A stretch of 64,000 bases of DNA from Telmatospirillum siberiense (GCF_002845745.1 NZ_PIUM01000015.1:1-64000); one strand, 5' to 3'; numbered from the stretch's first letter, positions 44,751 to 53,723 are shown. Notes: a model not told the origin generated them from the letters alone. Numbers and translations: made by a program.

Positions 44751-45307
44751 GGGGTATCCCGCATATGTTTGAGGCCGGCGCGCATGTAATCCCAACCGGT
44801 GATCAGGGTCAGGACCGCCGCACCCCACAGCAAGACCTCGCCCAGGGGCTGGGCGGGAAGCCAGGCGGGGGCCGCGTCGCCGACGATCAAGGTCGGCAGG
44901 GCCGTCATCTGAATAGCCGTTTTCCATTTGGCCAGACGGCTGACGGGCATGCCGATACGAAGTTCCGCCAGATATTCGCGCAAGCCCGAAACCAGGATTT
45001 CGCGCAACAGGATGACCACGGCGGGAAGAACGCTCACCTGCGAGACCCGGTCGAAAGCGGTCAGCATGAGAAGGACCGCCGAGACCAGCAATTTATCGGC
45101 GATGGGGTCGAGGAAGCGGCCGAGGTTGGAGACGCTGTTGCGCCGGCGGGCGAAATAGCCGTCGAAGAAATCCGTGATGGCTGCGGCGATGAAGAGGGCG
45201 CAGCCCACCCAGCGGACGCTCGAGCCTTCGATATAGAAGGTTGCGACAATCAGCGGGATCACCAGGATCCGGGAAATCGTCAAGAGATTGGGGAGTGTGG
45301 TCACCAT
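44747..45307 (-). CDS. pgsA: CDP-diacylglycerol-glycerol-3-phosphate 3-phosphatidyltransferase
   Basis: 186 residues, several membrane helices, with the CDP-alcohol phosphotransferase motif DFFDGYFARRRNSVSNLGRFLDPIADK (DGxxAR-x8-G-x3-D-x3-D). It makes phosphatidylglycerol-phosphate. It heads pgsA-moaD-moaE; in related genomes uvrC usually precedes it on the same strand, but here exbBD-tonB lies between. Confidence 0.95.
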   Translation of the reverse strand: MVTTLPNLLTISRILVIPLIVATFYIEGSSVRWVGCALFIAAAITDFFDGYFARRRNSVSNLGRFLDPIADKLLVSAVLLMLTAFDRVSQVSVLPAVVILLREILVSGLREYLAELRIGMPVSRLAKWKTAIQMTALPTLIVGDAAPAWLPAQPLGEVLLWGAAVLTLITGWDYMRAGLKHMRDTP

Positions 45308-45412
45308 CGGGGCCGACGGACTCTAATCCTAGGGGAATAAGAAAGGCAGCGCATTCTATCCCCGTTTGGCAAGGCTGTCACGCTGGCCTCCACCTGATAC
45401 GAGATTGTTTGT

Positions 45413-45431
45413 GATAACGAGAATTATTAGC
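45413..45431. promoter_or_regulatory. Fur-box-like site upstream of exbB (distal)
   Basis: GATAACGAGAATTATTAGC matches the 19-bp Fur consensus GATAATGATAATCATTATC at 15 of 19 positions. It lies in the 359-nt gap between pgsA (-) and exbB (+), about 235 nt upstream of exbB and 105 nt upstream of pgsA. Confidence 0.6.
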
Positions 45432-45554
45432 ATAAATTCCCCATCGTCGAGGGGCGCCGTCACCGTCAGCTTTTGCCGGGCAGAGACTGAAAGCCGGGGT
45501 GCCATGCGGTGAATTTCGGAACGCTGCAATGCGCTCGTTTCCGCGCGGGCGATA

Positions 45555-45610
45555 TTGACAAGGGGCGGAAGAGGGATGTAGACCCAAAGATGAAAATGAT
45601 TTGCATTATT
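45555..45610 (+). promoter_or_regulatory. exbB promoter with overlapping Fur-box-like site (proximal)
   Basis: A consensus -35 TTGACA (45555-45560) is followed at 17-18 nt by a weak -10 (around 45578-45584). GAAAATGATTTGCATTATT (45592-45610) matches the Fur consensus at 14 of 19 positions and would cover the transcription start, as expected for iron repression of a TonB system. The rest of the gap shows no other signal. Confidence 0.55.
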
Positions 45611-45666
45611 ATTTGGCAGCCACCGTTCCCGTTTCGGAAAGCTTGCTTCGAGAGGTGTCCGACATC

Positions 45667-46395
45667 ATGACCACGCAACTGGCATCCACGACCGTTTCCG
45701 GAGCTGCGCTTCTGCCGCACGATCTGTCGCCTTGGGCGATGTTTCTGTCCGCCGACGCCGTCGTTCAGACGGTTATGCTCGGCTTGGCCGCCGCTTCGGT
45801 GGTGACTTGGAGCGTGTGGCTGGCCAAAACCATCGAACTGTACCGGTCGCGCCGACGGGCGCGGAGTCTGCTTGTCTGCCTTGAGGGCTCGCGCGGTTTG
45901 GTCGATGCCGTCAAGACCGTGGCAGCCGTCGGGCCGGAAACCGTTCTGGTCCGGGCCGCCATGGCCGAGGCGCGCCTGTCGGCGGGTTTGCCGCCGGATG
46001 GGGTGAAGGAACGCGTGGCTTCCAAGCTGGAGCGTCTGGAGGCTGCGGCCGGGCGGCGGATGGCGATGGGGATCGGCATCCTGGCCACCATCGGTTCGGT
46101 GGCGCCGTTCGTCGGTCTGTTCGGCACCGTCTGGGGCATCATGAACAGCTTCGTCGGCATTTCGAAGGCGCAGACCACCAATCTGGCGGTGGTGGCGCCC
46201 GGGATCGCCGAGGCCTTGCTGGCCACGGCCATCGGACTGATCGCCGCCATTCCGGCCGTGGTGATCTACAATGCTTTCGCCCGCTCCATCGCCGGCTACA
46301 AGGCGACGCTCTCCGATGTTTCGTCGGAGGTGCTGCGCATCGTCAGCCGCGATCTCGACCGCAACATGCTGTCCTTGCATGAGGCCGCTGAATAA
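45667..46395 (+). CDS. exbB: TonB-system energizer ExbB (MotA/TolQ/ExbB proton channel)
   Basis: 242 residues from ATG 45667 (GAGAGG upstream). Three membrane helices (about 30-52, 135-160, 183-205) and the family motif GSVAPFVGLFGTVWGIMNSFVGIS...LAVVAPGIAEALLATAIGLIAAIPAVVIYN. With ExbD it uses the proton gradient to energise TonB. The TAA stop overlaps the exbD ATG. Confidence 0.94.
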   Translation: MTTQLASTTVSGAALLPHDLSPWAMFLSADAVVQTVMLGLAAASVVTWSVWLAKTIELYRSRRRARSLLVCLEGSRGLVDAVKTVAAVGPETVLVRAAMAEARLSAGLPPDGVKERVASKLERLEAAAGRRMAMGIGILATIGSVAPFVGLFGTVWGIMNSFVGISKAQTTNLAVVAPGIAEALLATAIGLIAAIPAVVIYNAFARSIAGYKATLSDVSSEVLRIVSRDLDRNMLSLHEAAE

Positions 46396-46820
46396 TGGCC
46401 GGTCGCCTCGATTCCGGAGTCGACGATCTCGGCGAAATGCACGAGATCAACGTGACGCCATTCATCGATGTCATGCTGGTGCTGCTGATCATTTTCATGG
46501 TGGCGGCGCCTCTGGCCACGGTTGACGTCAAGGTTGACCTTCCCAGTTCCACCGCCCAGCCGGCGCCGAAACCCGACAAGCCCCTGTTTCTCACGCTCAA
46601 GGCCGATAAAAGCCTCGCCGTCGGCAATGACGCGGTTTCGCGCGACGACCTGGCTTCGACGTTGGACGCCGCCGCCCAGGGCGACAAGGAGACGCGGGTG
46701 TTTCTGCGCGCCGACAAGACCGTTGATTACGGAGCCCTGATGGAGGTGATGGACGCCTTGCGCGCCGCCGGCTATTTGAAGGTGGCGCTGGTGGGGCAGG
46801 AGGATTCGTCGCAGCCATGA
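46395..46820 (+). CDS. exbD: TonB-system energizer ExbD
   Basis: 141 residues: cytosolic N-terminus, one membrane helix carrying the proton-conducting Asp (INVTPFIDVMLVLLIIFMVAAP) and a periplasmic domain (KPLFLTLKADKSLAVGNDAVSRDDL). Partner of ExbB; ends on an ATGA overlap with tonB. Confidence 0.95.
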   Translation: MAGRLDSGVDDLGEMHEINVTPFIDVMLVLLIIFMVAAPLATVDVKVDLPSSTAQPAPKPDKPLFLTLKADKSLAVGNDAVSRDDLASTLDAAAQGDKETRVFLRADKTVDYGALMEVMDALRAAGYLKVALVGQEDSSQP

Positions 46821-47599
46821 CCAGTCCGATGCCGCATCTTGTCTCGGGGGGCGGTTCGGCCGTCATGGATTTGACGCCTCCTCGCGCGGATGACTGGGAC
46901 CTGCCCCGGACGAAGCTCTGGTCGACGAGCGCTCTGGTGATCCTGGCCCTGCATTTGGGGGCGGTCCTGGCGGCCGTCGTCTGGCCGCCGCATGTGACCG
47001 AGCCTCCTCCGCCGCCGTCGGCGATGATGATCGACATGGCACCACTTCCCACGCCGCCCGCCGCTCCGCCACCGGCGCCGAAGCCTCCCGAGCCGAAGCC
47101 CGTCAGGCCGATCGAGAAGGCGATCGAGCCGCCCGCGCGGAAGCCGCCGGCCCCGGTGGCCAGGGTCAAGCCTCCGACCGCCGTCGTCCCCCCGCCCGTC
47201 GTCGAGCCGGCCGTTGCTCTGCCGGCCGAAACGGCGCCACGGGAGACCAGGCCCGCCCCCGCCCAACCGTCCGCAACGGCCGAGGCGCCGGCTCAAACGC
47301 CGTCGGGAAACGCCAAGCCCACCTGGCAGGGGCTGTTGCTTGCCCATCTCGAACGCTACAAGCGCTATCCCGCCTCCGCCCGGGCGCGCCGCCAGGAGGG
47401 CGTGGCGACGGTTCGTTTCGTGATGGATCGGAGCGGGGCGGTGCTTTCGGCCAAATTGGAGCGAAGCTCCGGGTCAGTCGCGCTCGACGAGGAGGGGATC
47501 GACTTGTTGGAACGCGCCCAACCGCTTCCCGCGCCCCCCGTCGACATCCCCGGCGAGCACATCGAGTTGGTCGTGCCGGTGCAGTTCTTCCTCAGATAA
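46817..47599 (+). CDS. tonB: Energy transducer TonB
   Basis: 260 residues. An inner-membrane anchor (about 32-52), a Pro-rich periplasmic spacer (residues 60-150, with PEPKP and APPPAPKPP-type repeats) and a C-terminal TonB domain (YPASARARRQEGVATVRFVMDRSGAVLSAKLERSSG...IELVVPVQFFL). It delivers energy to outer-membrane siderophore and cobalamin receptors. No receptor gene is adjacent. It converges with uvrC over a small hairpin (47602-47630). Confidence 0.95.
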   Translation: MTSPMPHLVSGGGSAVMDLTPPRADDWDLPRTKLWSTSALVILALHLGAVLAAVVWPPHVTEPPPPPSAMMIDMAPLPTPPAAPPPAPKPPEPKPVRPIEKAIEPPARKPPAPVARVKPPTAVVPPPVVEPAVALPAETAPRETRPAPAQPSATAEAPAQTPSGNAKPTWQGLLLAHLERYKRYPASARARRQEGVATVRFVMDRSGAVLSAKLERSSGSVALDEEGIDLLERAQPLPAPPVDIPGEHIELVVPVQFFLR

Positions 47600-47631
47600 G
47601 GTCTGTCGATTCGGAATTTATCGACGGATCC

Positions 47632-49545
47632 TCATCCCGCCGGATGGAAGTGATCGTAAATTTTCCTGGCCATGGCGTCGCTGATGCCGTCGACCGCCTG
47701 GAGATCGGTGAGGCCCGCCTCCGAAACGCCCCGGGCCGACCCGAAATGGTGGAGAAGGGCCTTCTTCCGCTGGGCGCCGATGCCGCCGATCTCGTCCAGG
47801 GGTGAACTGCCGATCGCTTTCGATCGACGCGCCCGATGGGTGCCGATGGCGAAGCGATGGGCCTCGTCGCGCAAGCGCTGCAGGAAATAAAGCACTGGAT
47901 CGTTGGGCGGTAACGAGAACGGAGGCTTGTCCGGCAGGTGGAAGCGCTCGCGTCCGGCATTGCGGTCCGGCCCTTTGGAAATGCCGACCATCGCCTGATT
48001 GCCGATGCCCAGTTCGGCGAGAACCTCGATGGCGACCTTGAGCTGACCGGGCCCGCCGTCGATCAGGACCAGATCGGGCCAGTTTCCCCGCTCACGATCG
48101 GGATCCTCCTTCTGGGCGCGGCGGAAGCGGCGTGACAGCACTTCGCGCATCATGCCGAAATCGTCGCCCGGGCTCAGGTCCGGCGAGGCGATATTGAATT
48201 TACGGTATTCATTTTTCAGAAACCCTTCCGGCCCGGCGACGATCATGCCGCCCACCGCGTTCGTTCCCTGGATGTGGCTGTTGTCGTAGACCTCGATCCG
48301 GCGCGGTGGGGCATCGAGACCGAACAGATCGGCGACGCCGGCGAGCAATTTCGCCTGGGCCGAACTTTCCGCCATCCTTCGTCCCAGGGCTTCCCGCGCA
48401 TTGTCGTAGGCATGTTCGATCATCTTGCGCCGATCACCGCGCTTCGCCGCGCCGAGCGCCACCTTGCGCCCCGCTTTCAAGGACAGGGCCTCGATCAGCA
48501 GGGCGGCGTCATCCGGCTTCAATGGATGGGACAGCAGGATTTCGCGAGGGGGGATCTTGTCGTCATAAAATTGGGCAAGGAAGGCGGCCAGGATGTCTTC
48601 GGCCGATTGATCCTGCGTCTGGGCCGGGAAAAACGAGCGATTGCCGAAATTGCAGCCGGAGCGGAAGAAGAAGACCTGGATGCAGGCTTGTCCCCCGGCC
48701 TGATGCAGGGCAACGACGTCGGCCTCGGCGATGTCGAGCGGATTGATGTCCTGGTGGGCGGAAATCCTGGCCAAGGCCCGGATTCTGTCGCGATAGACGG
48801 CCGCCTCCTCATAGGCCATGGTCCGGCTCGCCTCTTCCATGCGCTCGACCAACTCATGCTGGACGGCCTGGCTCTGGCCGGAAAGGAAGCCGCGGGCCTG
48901 GGCGACCAGTCGTTCATAGTCATCGTGCCCGATCCGTTCGACGCAAGGCGCGCTGCAGCGTTTGATCTGATGAAGCAGGCAGGGCCGGGACCGCGTGGAG
49001 AAAACCGTGTCGGTGCAGGACCGCAGCAGGAAGGCGCGTTGGAGATGGGACAGGGTCTGGTTGACCGCTCCGGCCGAGGCGAAGGGGCCGAAATACTCCC
49101 CTTTGCGGTTGCGGGCACCTCGATGTTTGACGATTTGCGGCCAGCGGTGATCGCCGGTGATCAGGATATAGGGGAAGGATTTGTCATCCCTCAATAGAAT
49201 ATTGTAGCGCGGCGCCAGCCGCTTGATCAGGTTGGCCTCCAGCAGCAAGGCCTCGACTTCCGTGTGGGTGGTCACGACCTCCATGGACGCCGTTCCCGCG
49301 ACCATGCGCTGCAACCGCAAAGGAAGACGCTCCGCCCTGGTGTAGGCGATGACGCGCTTCTTTAAATTCTTGGCTTTGCCGACATAGAGGACGTCGCCCG
49401 ATTTGGCGAGCATGCGGTAGACGCCCGGCGACGATGGCAGTGTGCGCAGAAAATCGAGGATGACCTGCGCCCCCGCCAGGAAGCCTCCTTCCTGGCGTTG
49501 CGATGGTTCGGCGTCAATGGTTTCGCTGGGCGGTTCGTTCGTCAT
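47632..49545 (-). CDS. uvrC: Excinuclease ABC subunit C
   Basis: 637 residues. N-terminal GIY-YIG nuclease ([30 protein letters not shown]), a Cys-rich [27 protein letters not shown] segment, the UvrB-binding UVR motif region, an RNase H-like nuclease ([31 protein letters not shown]) and a C-terminal double helix-hairpin-helix. It makes both incisions in nucleotide excision repair with UvrB, also encoded in this window. Confidence 0.97.
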   Translation of the reverse strand: MTNEPPSETIDAEPSQRQEGGFLAGAQVILDFLRTLPSSPGVYRMLAKSGDVLYVGKAKNLKKRVIAYTRAERLPLRLQRMVAGTASMEVVTTHTEVEALLLEANLIKRLAPRYNILLRDDKSFPYILITGDHRWPQIVKHRGARNRKGEYFGPFASAGAVNQTLSHLQRAFLLRSCTDTVFSTRSRPCLLHQIKRCSAPCVERIGHDDYERLVAQARGFLSGQSQAVQHELVERMEEASRTMAYEEAAVYRDRIRALARISAHQDINPLDIAEADVVALHQAGGQACIQVFFFRSGCNFGNRSFFPAQTQDQSAEDILAAFLAQFYDDKIPPREILLSHPLKPDDAALLIEALSLKAGRKVALGAAKRGDRRKMIEHAYDNAREALGRRMAESSAQAKLLAGVADLFGLDAPPRRIEVYDNSHIQGTNAVGGMIVAGPEGFLKNEYRKFNIASPDLSPGDDFGMMREVLSRRFRRAQKEDPDRERGNWPDLVLIDGGPGQLKVAIEVLAELGIGNQAMVGISKGPDRNAGRERFHLPDKPPFSLPPNDPVLYFLQRLRDEAHRFAIGTHRARRSKAIGSSPLDEIGGIGAQRKKALLHHFGSARGVSEAGLTDLQAVDGISDAMARKIYDHFHPAG

Positions 49546-49923
49546 GGCAGCGCGTTCATCGGAAAGGTTGCAAGACAGTCCATGATGCGCAAGGGCCGAT
49601 TATGACCGTTATCAATTGTTGCAGCGATATCCACTGAATCTGTGGATAAGTTTGTAGAAAACTTGTGGGCATGAGCGGTTCGATCAGAGAACTCCAAGGG
49701 TTTCACCGGTTTGCTCAAAAACTATGCAAGGACAACTATATCTTTATTTTTCAGATAGTTGTGCGTTGTCAATAGTAAAGGTTCTGTCACGATTGCGATT
49801 CGAAACTTGACTCGGATCGCCCGGTTTGGCAGACAGCGCCGCTGTGTAAAACTCGCACAGGGCACCTGACATTTTTGTTGCGAAACTGTTGCAAACATTA
49901 CAGAGGGTGGAATACCTGGGAAC
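49546..49923. other. AT-rich gap with an inverted pair of DnaA-box-like sites
   Basis: The 378 nt between uvrC and folB are clearly more AT-rich than the coding sequence. TATCCAC (49628-49634) and GTGGATA (49642-49648) form an inverted pair; the second is part of TGTGGATAA (49641-49649), an exact DnaA box on the - strand. An imperfect hairpin, CAACTATATCT/AGATAGTTG, spans about 49733-49762. I see no ORF, terminator or clear promoter here. Confidence 0.5.
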
Positions 49924-50340
49924 TCAAGTCGTCGGAGAGACGCGCTCGATTTCCACACCCACGCTGGTAGCGTCGGGAAACACATCCAGCTTCTCGACCC
50001 TGACCCGGGCGACCCTCACCCGTTTATCCTCAAGGCACAGAGCCGCGATCCGTTCCGCCAGGGTCTCGACCAGATTGACGTGTCCCTGATCGATCAGACG
50101 GCGGATCCCGGAAACGACTCCTTCGTAGCAGACCACGTTGGCCAGATTGTCGTCGATGGCGCGCGCGTCGCCCTCGCGGACGGCGAGATCCAGATTGATG
50201 CGGATCCGCTGCTTGCTGGTCTTTTCGTAGGTATAGACGCCAATGCTGGCCGGCATTTCGAGATCATGCACGAAAACATGACGCAGCGCGTTCCTGGCAT
50301 CGGCGAAATGATGGGGTTGAATGACATTGGCCTGGGACAT
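49924..50340 (-). CDS. folB: Dihydroneopterin aldolase
   Basis: 138 residues. FolB/FolX T-fold: HVFVHDLEMPASIGVYTYEKTSKQRIRINLDLAV, VVCYEGVVSGIRRLIDQGHVNLVETLAERIAALCL, and RVRVEKLDVFPDATSVGVEIER. It cleaves dihydroneopterin to 6-hydroxymethyldihydropterin for folate. It follows the FolM-like gene after 3 nt. A dihydroneopterin-triphosphate epimerase (FolX) activity cannot be ruled out. Confidence 0.9.
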   Translation of the reverse strand: MSQANVIQPHHFADARNALRHVFVHDLEMPASIGVYTYEKTSKQRIRINLDLAVREGDARAIDDNLANVVCYEGVVSGIRRLIDQGHVNLVETLAERIAALCLEDKRVRVARVRVEKLDVFPDATSVGVEIERVSPTT

Positions 50341-50343
50341 GGC

Positions 50344-51108
50344 TCACTCCTCGGGAGTCTTGCTGGCCGGCGCCCAGCAGAGATGTTGGCCGCCATCGAG
50401 GGCGATGAGTTGGCCCGTCATGGCGGGTGCGGCGAGAATGAAGCGCAAGGCCTCGGCGATCTCTTCGGGGGTCGTGCCTCGCTTCAGCGGCATTTCGGCG
50501 CATTGCTGCTCGAACTGCGGCATGGTTTGCCGGGGACTGGGCAGCGTTGGTCCGGGGCCGATGGCATTGACGCGGATCCGCGGAGCCAGCGCGAGGGCGA
50601 GGGTTTGGGTCAGCGTCCAAAGCGCCGCCTTGCTCAGCGTGTATGTGGTGAAATGCGGGGTCAGATTCCACACCCGCTGGTCGAGCATATTGACCACCGC
50701 ACCGCTGGAATCTTCCGGCAATTGCGCGGCGAATGCCTGGATGAGAACGAACGGGGCCCGCAAGTTGGTTTCCAGGTGGGAATCCCAGGAGGTGCGGGTC
50801 ACCGTCAAAGCCGTGTCCTGTTCGAACAGCGAGGCGTTGTTGACGAGCAGGCCCAGCGGGCCCAGGGCATCGACCGCCGCCGGGATCAACGTCAGGACAT
50901 CGTCCTCTTTGGCCAGGTCGGCCTGCAGGGCGACACCCCGGCCCCCGGCGGCGACGATATCGTCGAGCAGGGTGAAGGCCGCCTCGTGAGAGCGATGATA
51001 ATGGACGGCGACCGACCAGCCGTCCCTGACCAGGGCGAGCGCCATGGCGCGGCCGATCCGATGGGCGGCTCCGGTGATGAGTGCGGTTTTGGGGCGCGTT
51101 TCCGACAT
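50344..51108 (-). CDS. folM: FolM/PTR1-like pteridine reductase (SDR family)
   Basis: 254 residues. Short-chain dehydrogenase with the cofactor motif TGAAHRIGRA, i.e. TGx3RxG, the Arg-for-Gly change characteristic of pteridine reductases; NNAS and the catalytic Tyr-x3-Lys (YTLSK) are present. Members reduce dihydrofolate or dihydromonapterin. The direct link to folB supports a pterin substrate over a generic SDR role. Confidence 0.85.
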   Translation of the reverse strand: MSETRPKTALITGAAHRIGRAMALALVRDGWSVAVHYHRSHEAAFTLLDDIVAAGGRGVALQADLAKEDDVLTLIPAAVDALGPLGLLVNNASLFEQDTALTVTRTSWDSHLETNLRAPFVLIQAFAAQLPEDSSGAVVNMLDQRVWNLTPHFTTYTLSKAALWTLTQTLALALAPRIRVNAIGPGPTLPSPRQTMPQFEQQCAEMPLKRGTTPEEIAEALRFILAAPAMTGQLIALDGGQHLCWAPASKTPEE

Positions 51109-51314
51109 GCGGCGGGAGAATGCTCTACCGGTGTGCGTCGCGCAAGAGAAGGATGCAGGCGATAGGGCAACGAATCCGGGTTACGCCGATAATTTCATTT
51201 GCCGGCTCACCCCCAAGAGTCATCATACCCGTGCTTGGCACACGGCCATGACGCCGATGTCAGAGAAATCGAAACTTGAGTTCGGAGCCCCGCAGCCTGG
51301 AGCGCTTCGATCCG

Positions 51315-51460
51315 CATCTGCGTTCATCTGTGCTGATCTGTGTTTCCTTATGATCGATTCCGGCGGGTTATCCCAGGGGCATCGGGCTGCTCCCGAAGGC
51401 CCAGCCCATACCGGCCCTTGTGCCAAAGGAGCACAGATGAGCACAGATAGGCGCAGATCC
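51315..51460. repeat. Inverted repeat with CACAGATGAGCACAGAT-type arms
   Basis: Left arm 51315-51347 (ATCTGCGTTCATCTGTGCTG...) and right arm 51428-51460 (GGAGCACAGATGAGCACAGA...) match in inverted orientation at most positions, with the motif ATCTGTG repeated in each arm. The centre (51360-51410) has GGGCTGC/GCCCAGCCC pairing. No ORF is credible here. It occupies the 529-nt gap between folM and the EF-G-like gene. Confidence 0.75.
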
Positions 51461-51500
51461 TACGGCATTCACACATTTCGACTTTGTCGGGAAGAAATGC

Positions 51501-51582
51501 CGTCATTGCGAGCCTTCAGGCGAAGCGATCCAGTCCTTTCGGCGGACTGGATCGCTTCGTCGCTCCGCTCTTGGCAATGATG
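51501..51582. repeat. Palindromic repeat, CGTCATTGCGAGC...GAAGCGATCCAG type
   Basis: Arms 51501-51536 (CGTCATTGCGAGCCTTCAGG..., then GAAGCGATCCAGTCC) and 51543-51582 (GGACTGGATCGCTTCGTCGC..., then CTCTTGGCAATGATG) pair with few mismatches around a TTTCGGC tip. Hairpin repeats of this wording occur in many unrelated bacterial genomes. It lies 56 nt beyond the EF-G-like stop; bases 51109-51300 show nothing recognisable. Confidence 0.8.
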
Positions 51583-51637
51583 CTTAATATGTTGATAATA
51601 CTCTAAAAATAGAGATCTGTGAGTCCGGTAGCCCCGT

Positions 51638-53665
51638 TCACTGGGCGGCCAGTGCCGTCTTGCGTTCCTCGACGACCTTATCGGCGCCGCGTCCCGCCAT
51701 CTCCTGCAAATGGTCGAACTTCCAGGCGAAGGTTCCCACTCCCATGGTCAACGAGCGCAATTCGACGATCAGATCCGCCATTTCGGCCTGCGGAAGGAAG
51801 GCGGAGACGACATCCCAGCCCTTCCATCCGTCCTTGGCTTCGTACCCGAGGATTTGTCCCCGCCGGCCCGAGATGATGCGTTGGGCTTTCGAGGTATAGT
51901 CGGCGGGCACGGCGATCTCGACGGCCAGGATCGGTTCCAGCACGACCGGTTCGCACTTGGGCATGCCTTCGGTCATGGCGATGCGGGCCGCCGTCTTGAA
52001 GGCCATGTCGGAACTGTCCACGCTATGATAGCTGCCGCTGGTCAGCGTGACTTTTACGTCGACCACCGGAAAGCCCAGGGGGCCCCTCTTCAGATAGTCC
52101 TCCACACCCTCGGCGACTGAGGGGATGTATTGGCGGGGCACCACGCCTCCGACCACGGTTTCGGCGAATTGGAAGCCCGCTCCCCTGGGCTGCGGCGCGA
52201 TGTCGATGTAAATATCGCCGAACTGTCCATGTCCTCCGCTTTGACGCTTGTGCCGGCCGTGTTCGCTGACCCCCTTGCGGATCGTCTCCTTGTAGGGGAC
52301 CTGCGGGCGATGGCCGGTCACGGCCAGATTGAAACGGTTCTTCAGTTTGTCGAGGGCGACCTGGAGGTGAATTTCGCCCTGGCCCCACAGCACCAGTTCG
52401 CCGGTGGCCTGGCTCTGGTCGATGGAGAGCGACGGATCCTCTTCGACGAGTTTGGCCAAGGCGGCGGTCAGCTTGACCTCGTCCTGCTTCTTCTCGGCGC
52501 GAACAGCCGAAGGAAACAAGCGGGGCAGCGGTGTCGGCCAGGAATGGACATCGGGATCCGGCAAGCCCAGGACCTCACCCGTTTTGACCGCTTCGAGGCG
52601 GGCCAGGGCAACGATTTCACCAACGCCGGCCTTGGTCAGCTTGGTGAGCGTCGCACCCTGCGGCGAATATAAGCCCGCGGGCCTGGTCCCGTTGACCAGG
52701 GCGCCTTCGGTGAATTCGCCGCGCCAGACGCGCGCATAGCTGAGCTTGCCGGTGTGGGTGGCGTGGACGGTCTTGAAAACGCGGGCGACGGCTCCGCCTT
52801 GCGGCTTCCATCCGCGCCGCGCGCTGGTTTCCGCTGGCGAGGGAACGTCGTGGCGCAGGCATTTCAACAGCCTGCGGATGCCATGATCGGAATTGGCCGA
52901 GCCGAAAAAGACCGGGACGATGAGGTCCGAGGCCAGGGTGCGGGAGACGTTCTCATAGACTTCGGTGGTTGGCGGGGTCAGGTCGGAGAGCAGTTCCTCA
53001 AGCAGGTGGTCGTCGAAGTCCGCCAGATGCTCCAGCATGTCCTGACGGGCAGACTTCTCTTCGGAAAGGGCCGTCTCCGGCAGTTGGACCAATTCCGAAG
53101 GCCGGCCGTCACGATATTCGAAGGCCCGTTCGCTGACCAGATCGACGTAGCCGGTGATGGCGTCACCGTTCTTGAGCGGCACTTCGCGCATCAGAAGGGG
53201 CAAGTCGGACAGGGTTTGCAGGGAATCCAGGGTTTCGCGCAGGCGGGCCTGCGACGATTCGACCTTATTGATGAAAATGACGTGGGGAATGGCGTTTTCA
53301 TCAAGGAATTTCAGCAATGGGGCGACCATGACCGCCCGCGTCGGTTCCGGTTCGACGACAACGATGGCGGCGTCGGCAATGGCGAGGGCGTTATAAGTAT
53401 CTTGCTGGAATTCGATGGAGCCGGGGCAGTCAAGAAAGGTCCATCGATCGTCGAGATAATTGGCCGTGGCGATGTTGACTTCCGTGCTCATCAACCGCTG
53501 GCGCGCTTCCGGAGAGGCATCGCCGACCGAGGTGCCCTCGGATACGCTTCCCTTGCGTTGGATCGAACCGGAGGCGAGCAGCAGGCTTTCGAGAAGAGTC
53601 GTCTTGCCGCTGGCGTAGGGTCCGACCAGAGCGGCGACACGAGGCAAAAGGGACCTTCCTGACAT
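51638..53665 (-). CDS. Elongation factor G-like GTPase with non-canonical G motifs
   Basis: 675 residues from ATG 53665 (GGAGGGG 4-5 nt upstream; longer starts at 53695 and 53725 are not supported). Full EF-G domain order: G domain, domain II (GKLSYARVWRGEFTEGALV), III, IV (VSEHGRHKRQSGGHGQFGDIYIDI) and V (RRGQILGYEAKDGW). The P-loop GPYASGKT is intact, but G3 reads D79-C-P-G82-S83 instead of DTPGH, losing the catalytic His, and G4 is NKVE instead of NKxD. It is a member of the EF-G-like (FusA2-type) paralogue group; the role in translation is unclear. Confidence 0.9.
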   Translation of the reverse strand: MSGRSLLPRVAALVGPYASGKTTLLESLLLASGSIQRKGSVSEGTSVGDASPEARQRLMSTEVNIATANYLDDRWTFLDCPGSIEFQQDTYNALAIADAAIVVVEPEPTRAVMVAPLLKFLDENAIPHVIFINKVESSQARLRETLDSLQTLSDLPLLMREVPLKNGDAITGYVDLVSERAFEYRDGRPSELVQLPETALSEEKSARQDMLEHLADFDDHLLEELLSDLTPPTTEVYENVSRTLASDLIVPVFFGSANSDHGIRRLLKCLRHDVPSPAETSARRGWKPQGGAVARVFKTVHATHTGKLSYARVWRGEFTEGALVNGTRPAGLYSPQGATLTKLTKAGVGEIVALARLEAVKTGEVLGLPDPDVHSWPTPLPRLFPSAVRAEKKQDEVKLTAALAKLVEEDPSLSIDQSQATGELVLWGQGEIHLQVALDKLKNRFNLAVTGHRPQVPYKETIRKGVSEHGRHKRQSGGHGQFGDIYIDIAPQPRGAGFQFAETVVGGVVPRQYIPSVAEGVEDYLKRGPLGFPVVDVKVTLTSGSYHSVDSSDMAFKTAARIAMTEGMPKCEPVVLEPILAVEIAVPADYTSKAQRIISGRRGQILGYEAKDGWKGWDVVSAFLPQAEMADLIVELRSLTMGVGTFAWKFDHLQEMAGRGADKVVEERKTALAAQ

Positions 53666-53723
53666 TATCCCCTCCTTATTCTCATTGGAATTCATGCTCC
53701 ACCCAAGCTTGAATTCTGGCAAC

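Noticed and set aside
49546-49923. Chromosomal replication origin
   Set aside because: Only one exact and one partial DnaA box, and flanking genes are not those usually seen at alphaproteobacterial origins.
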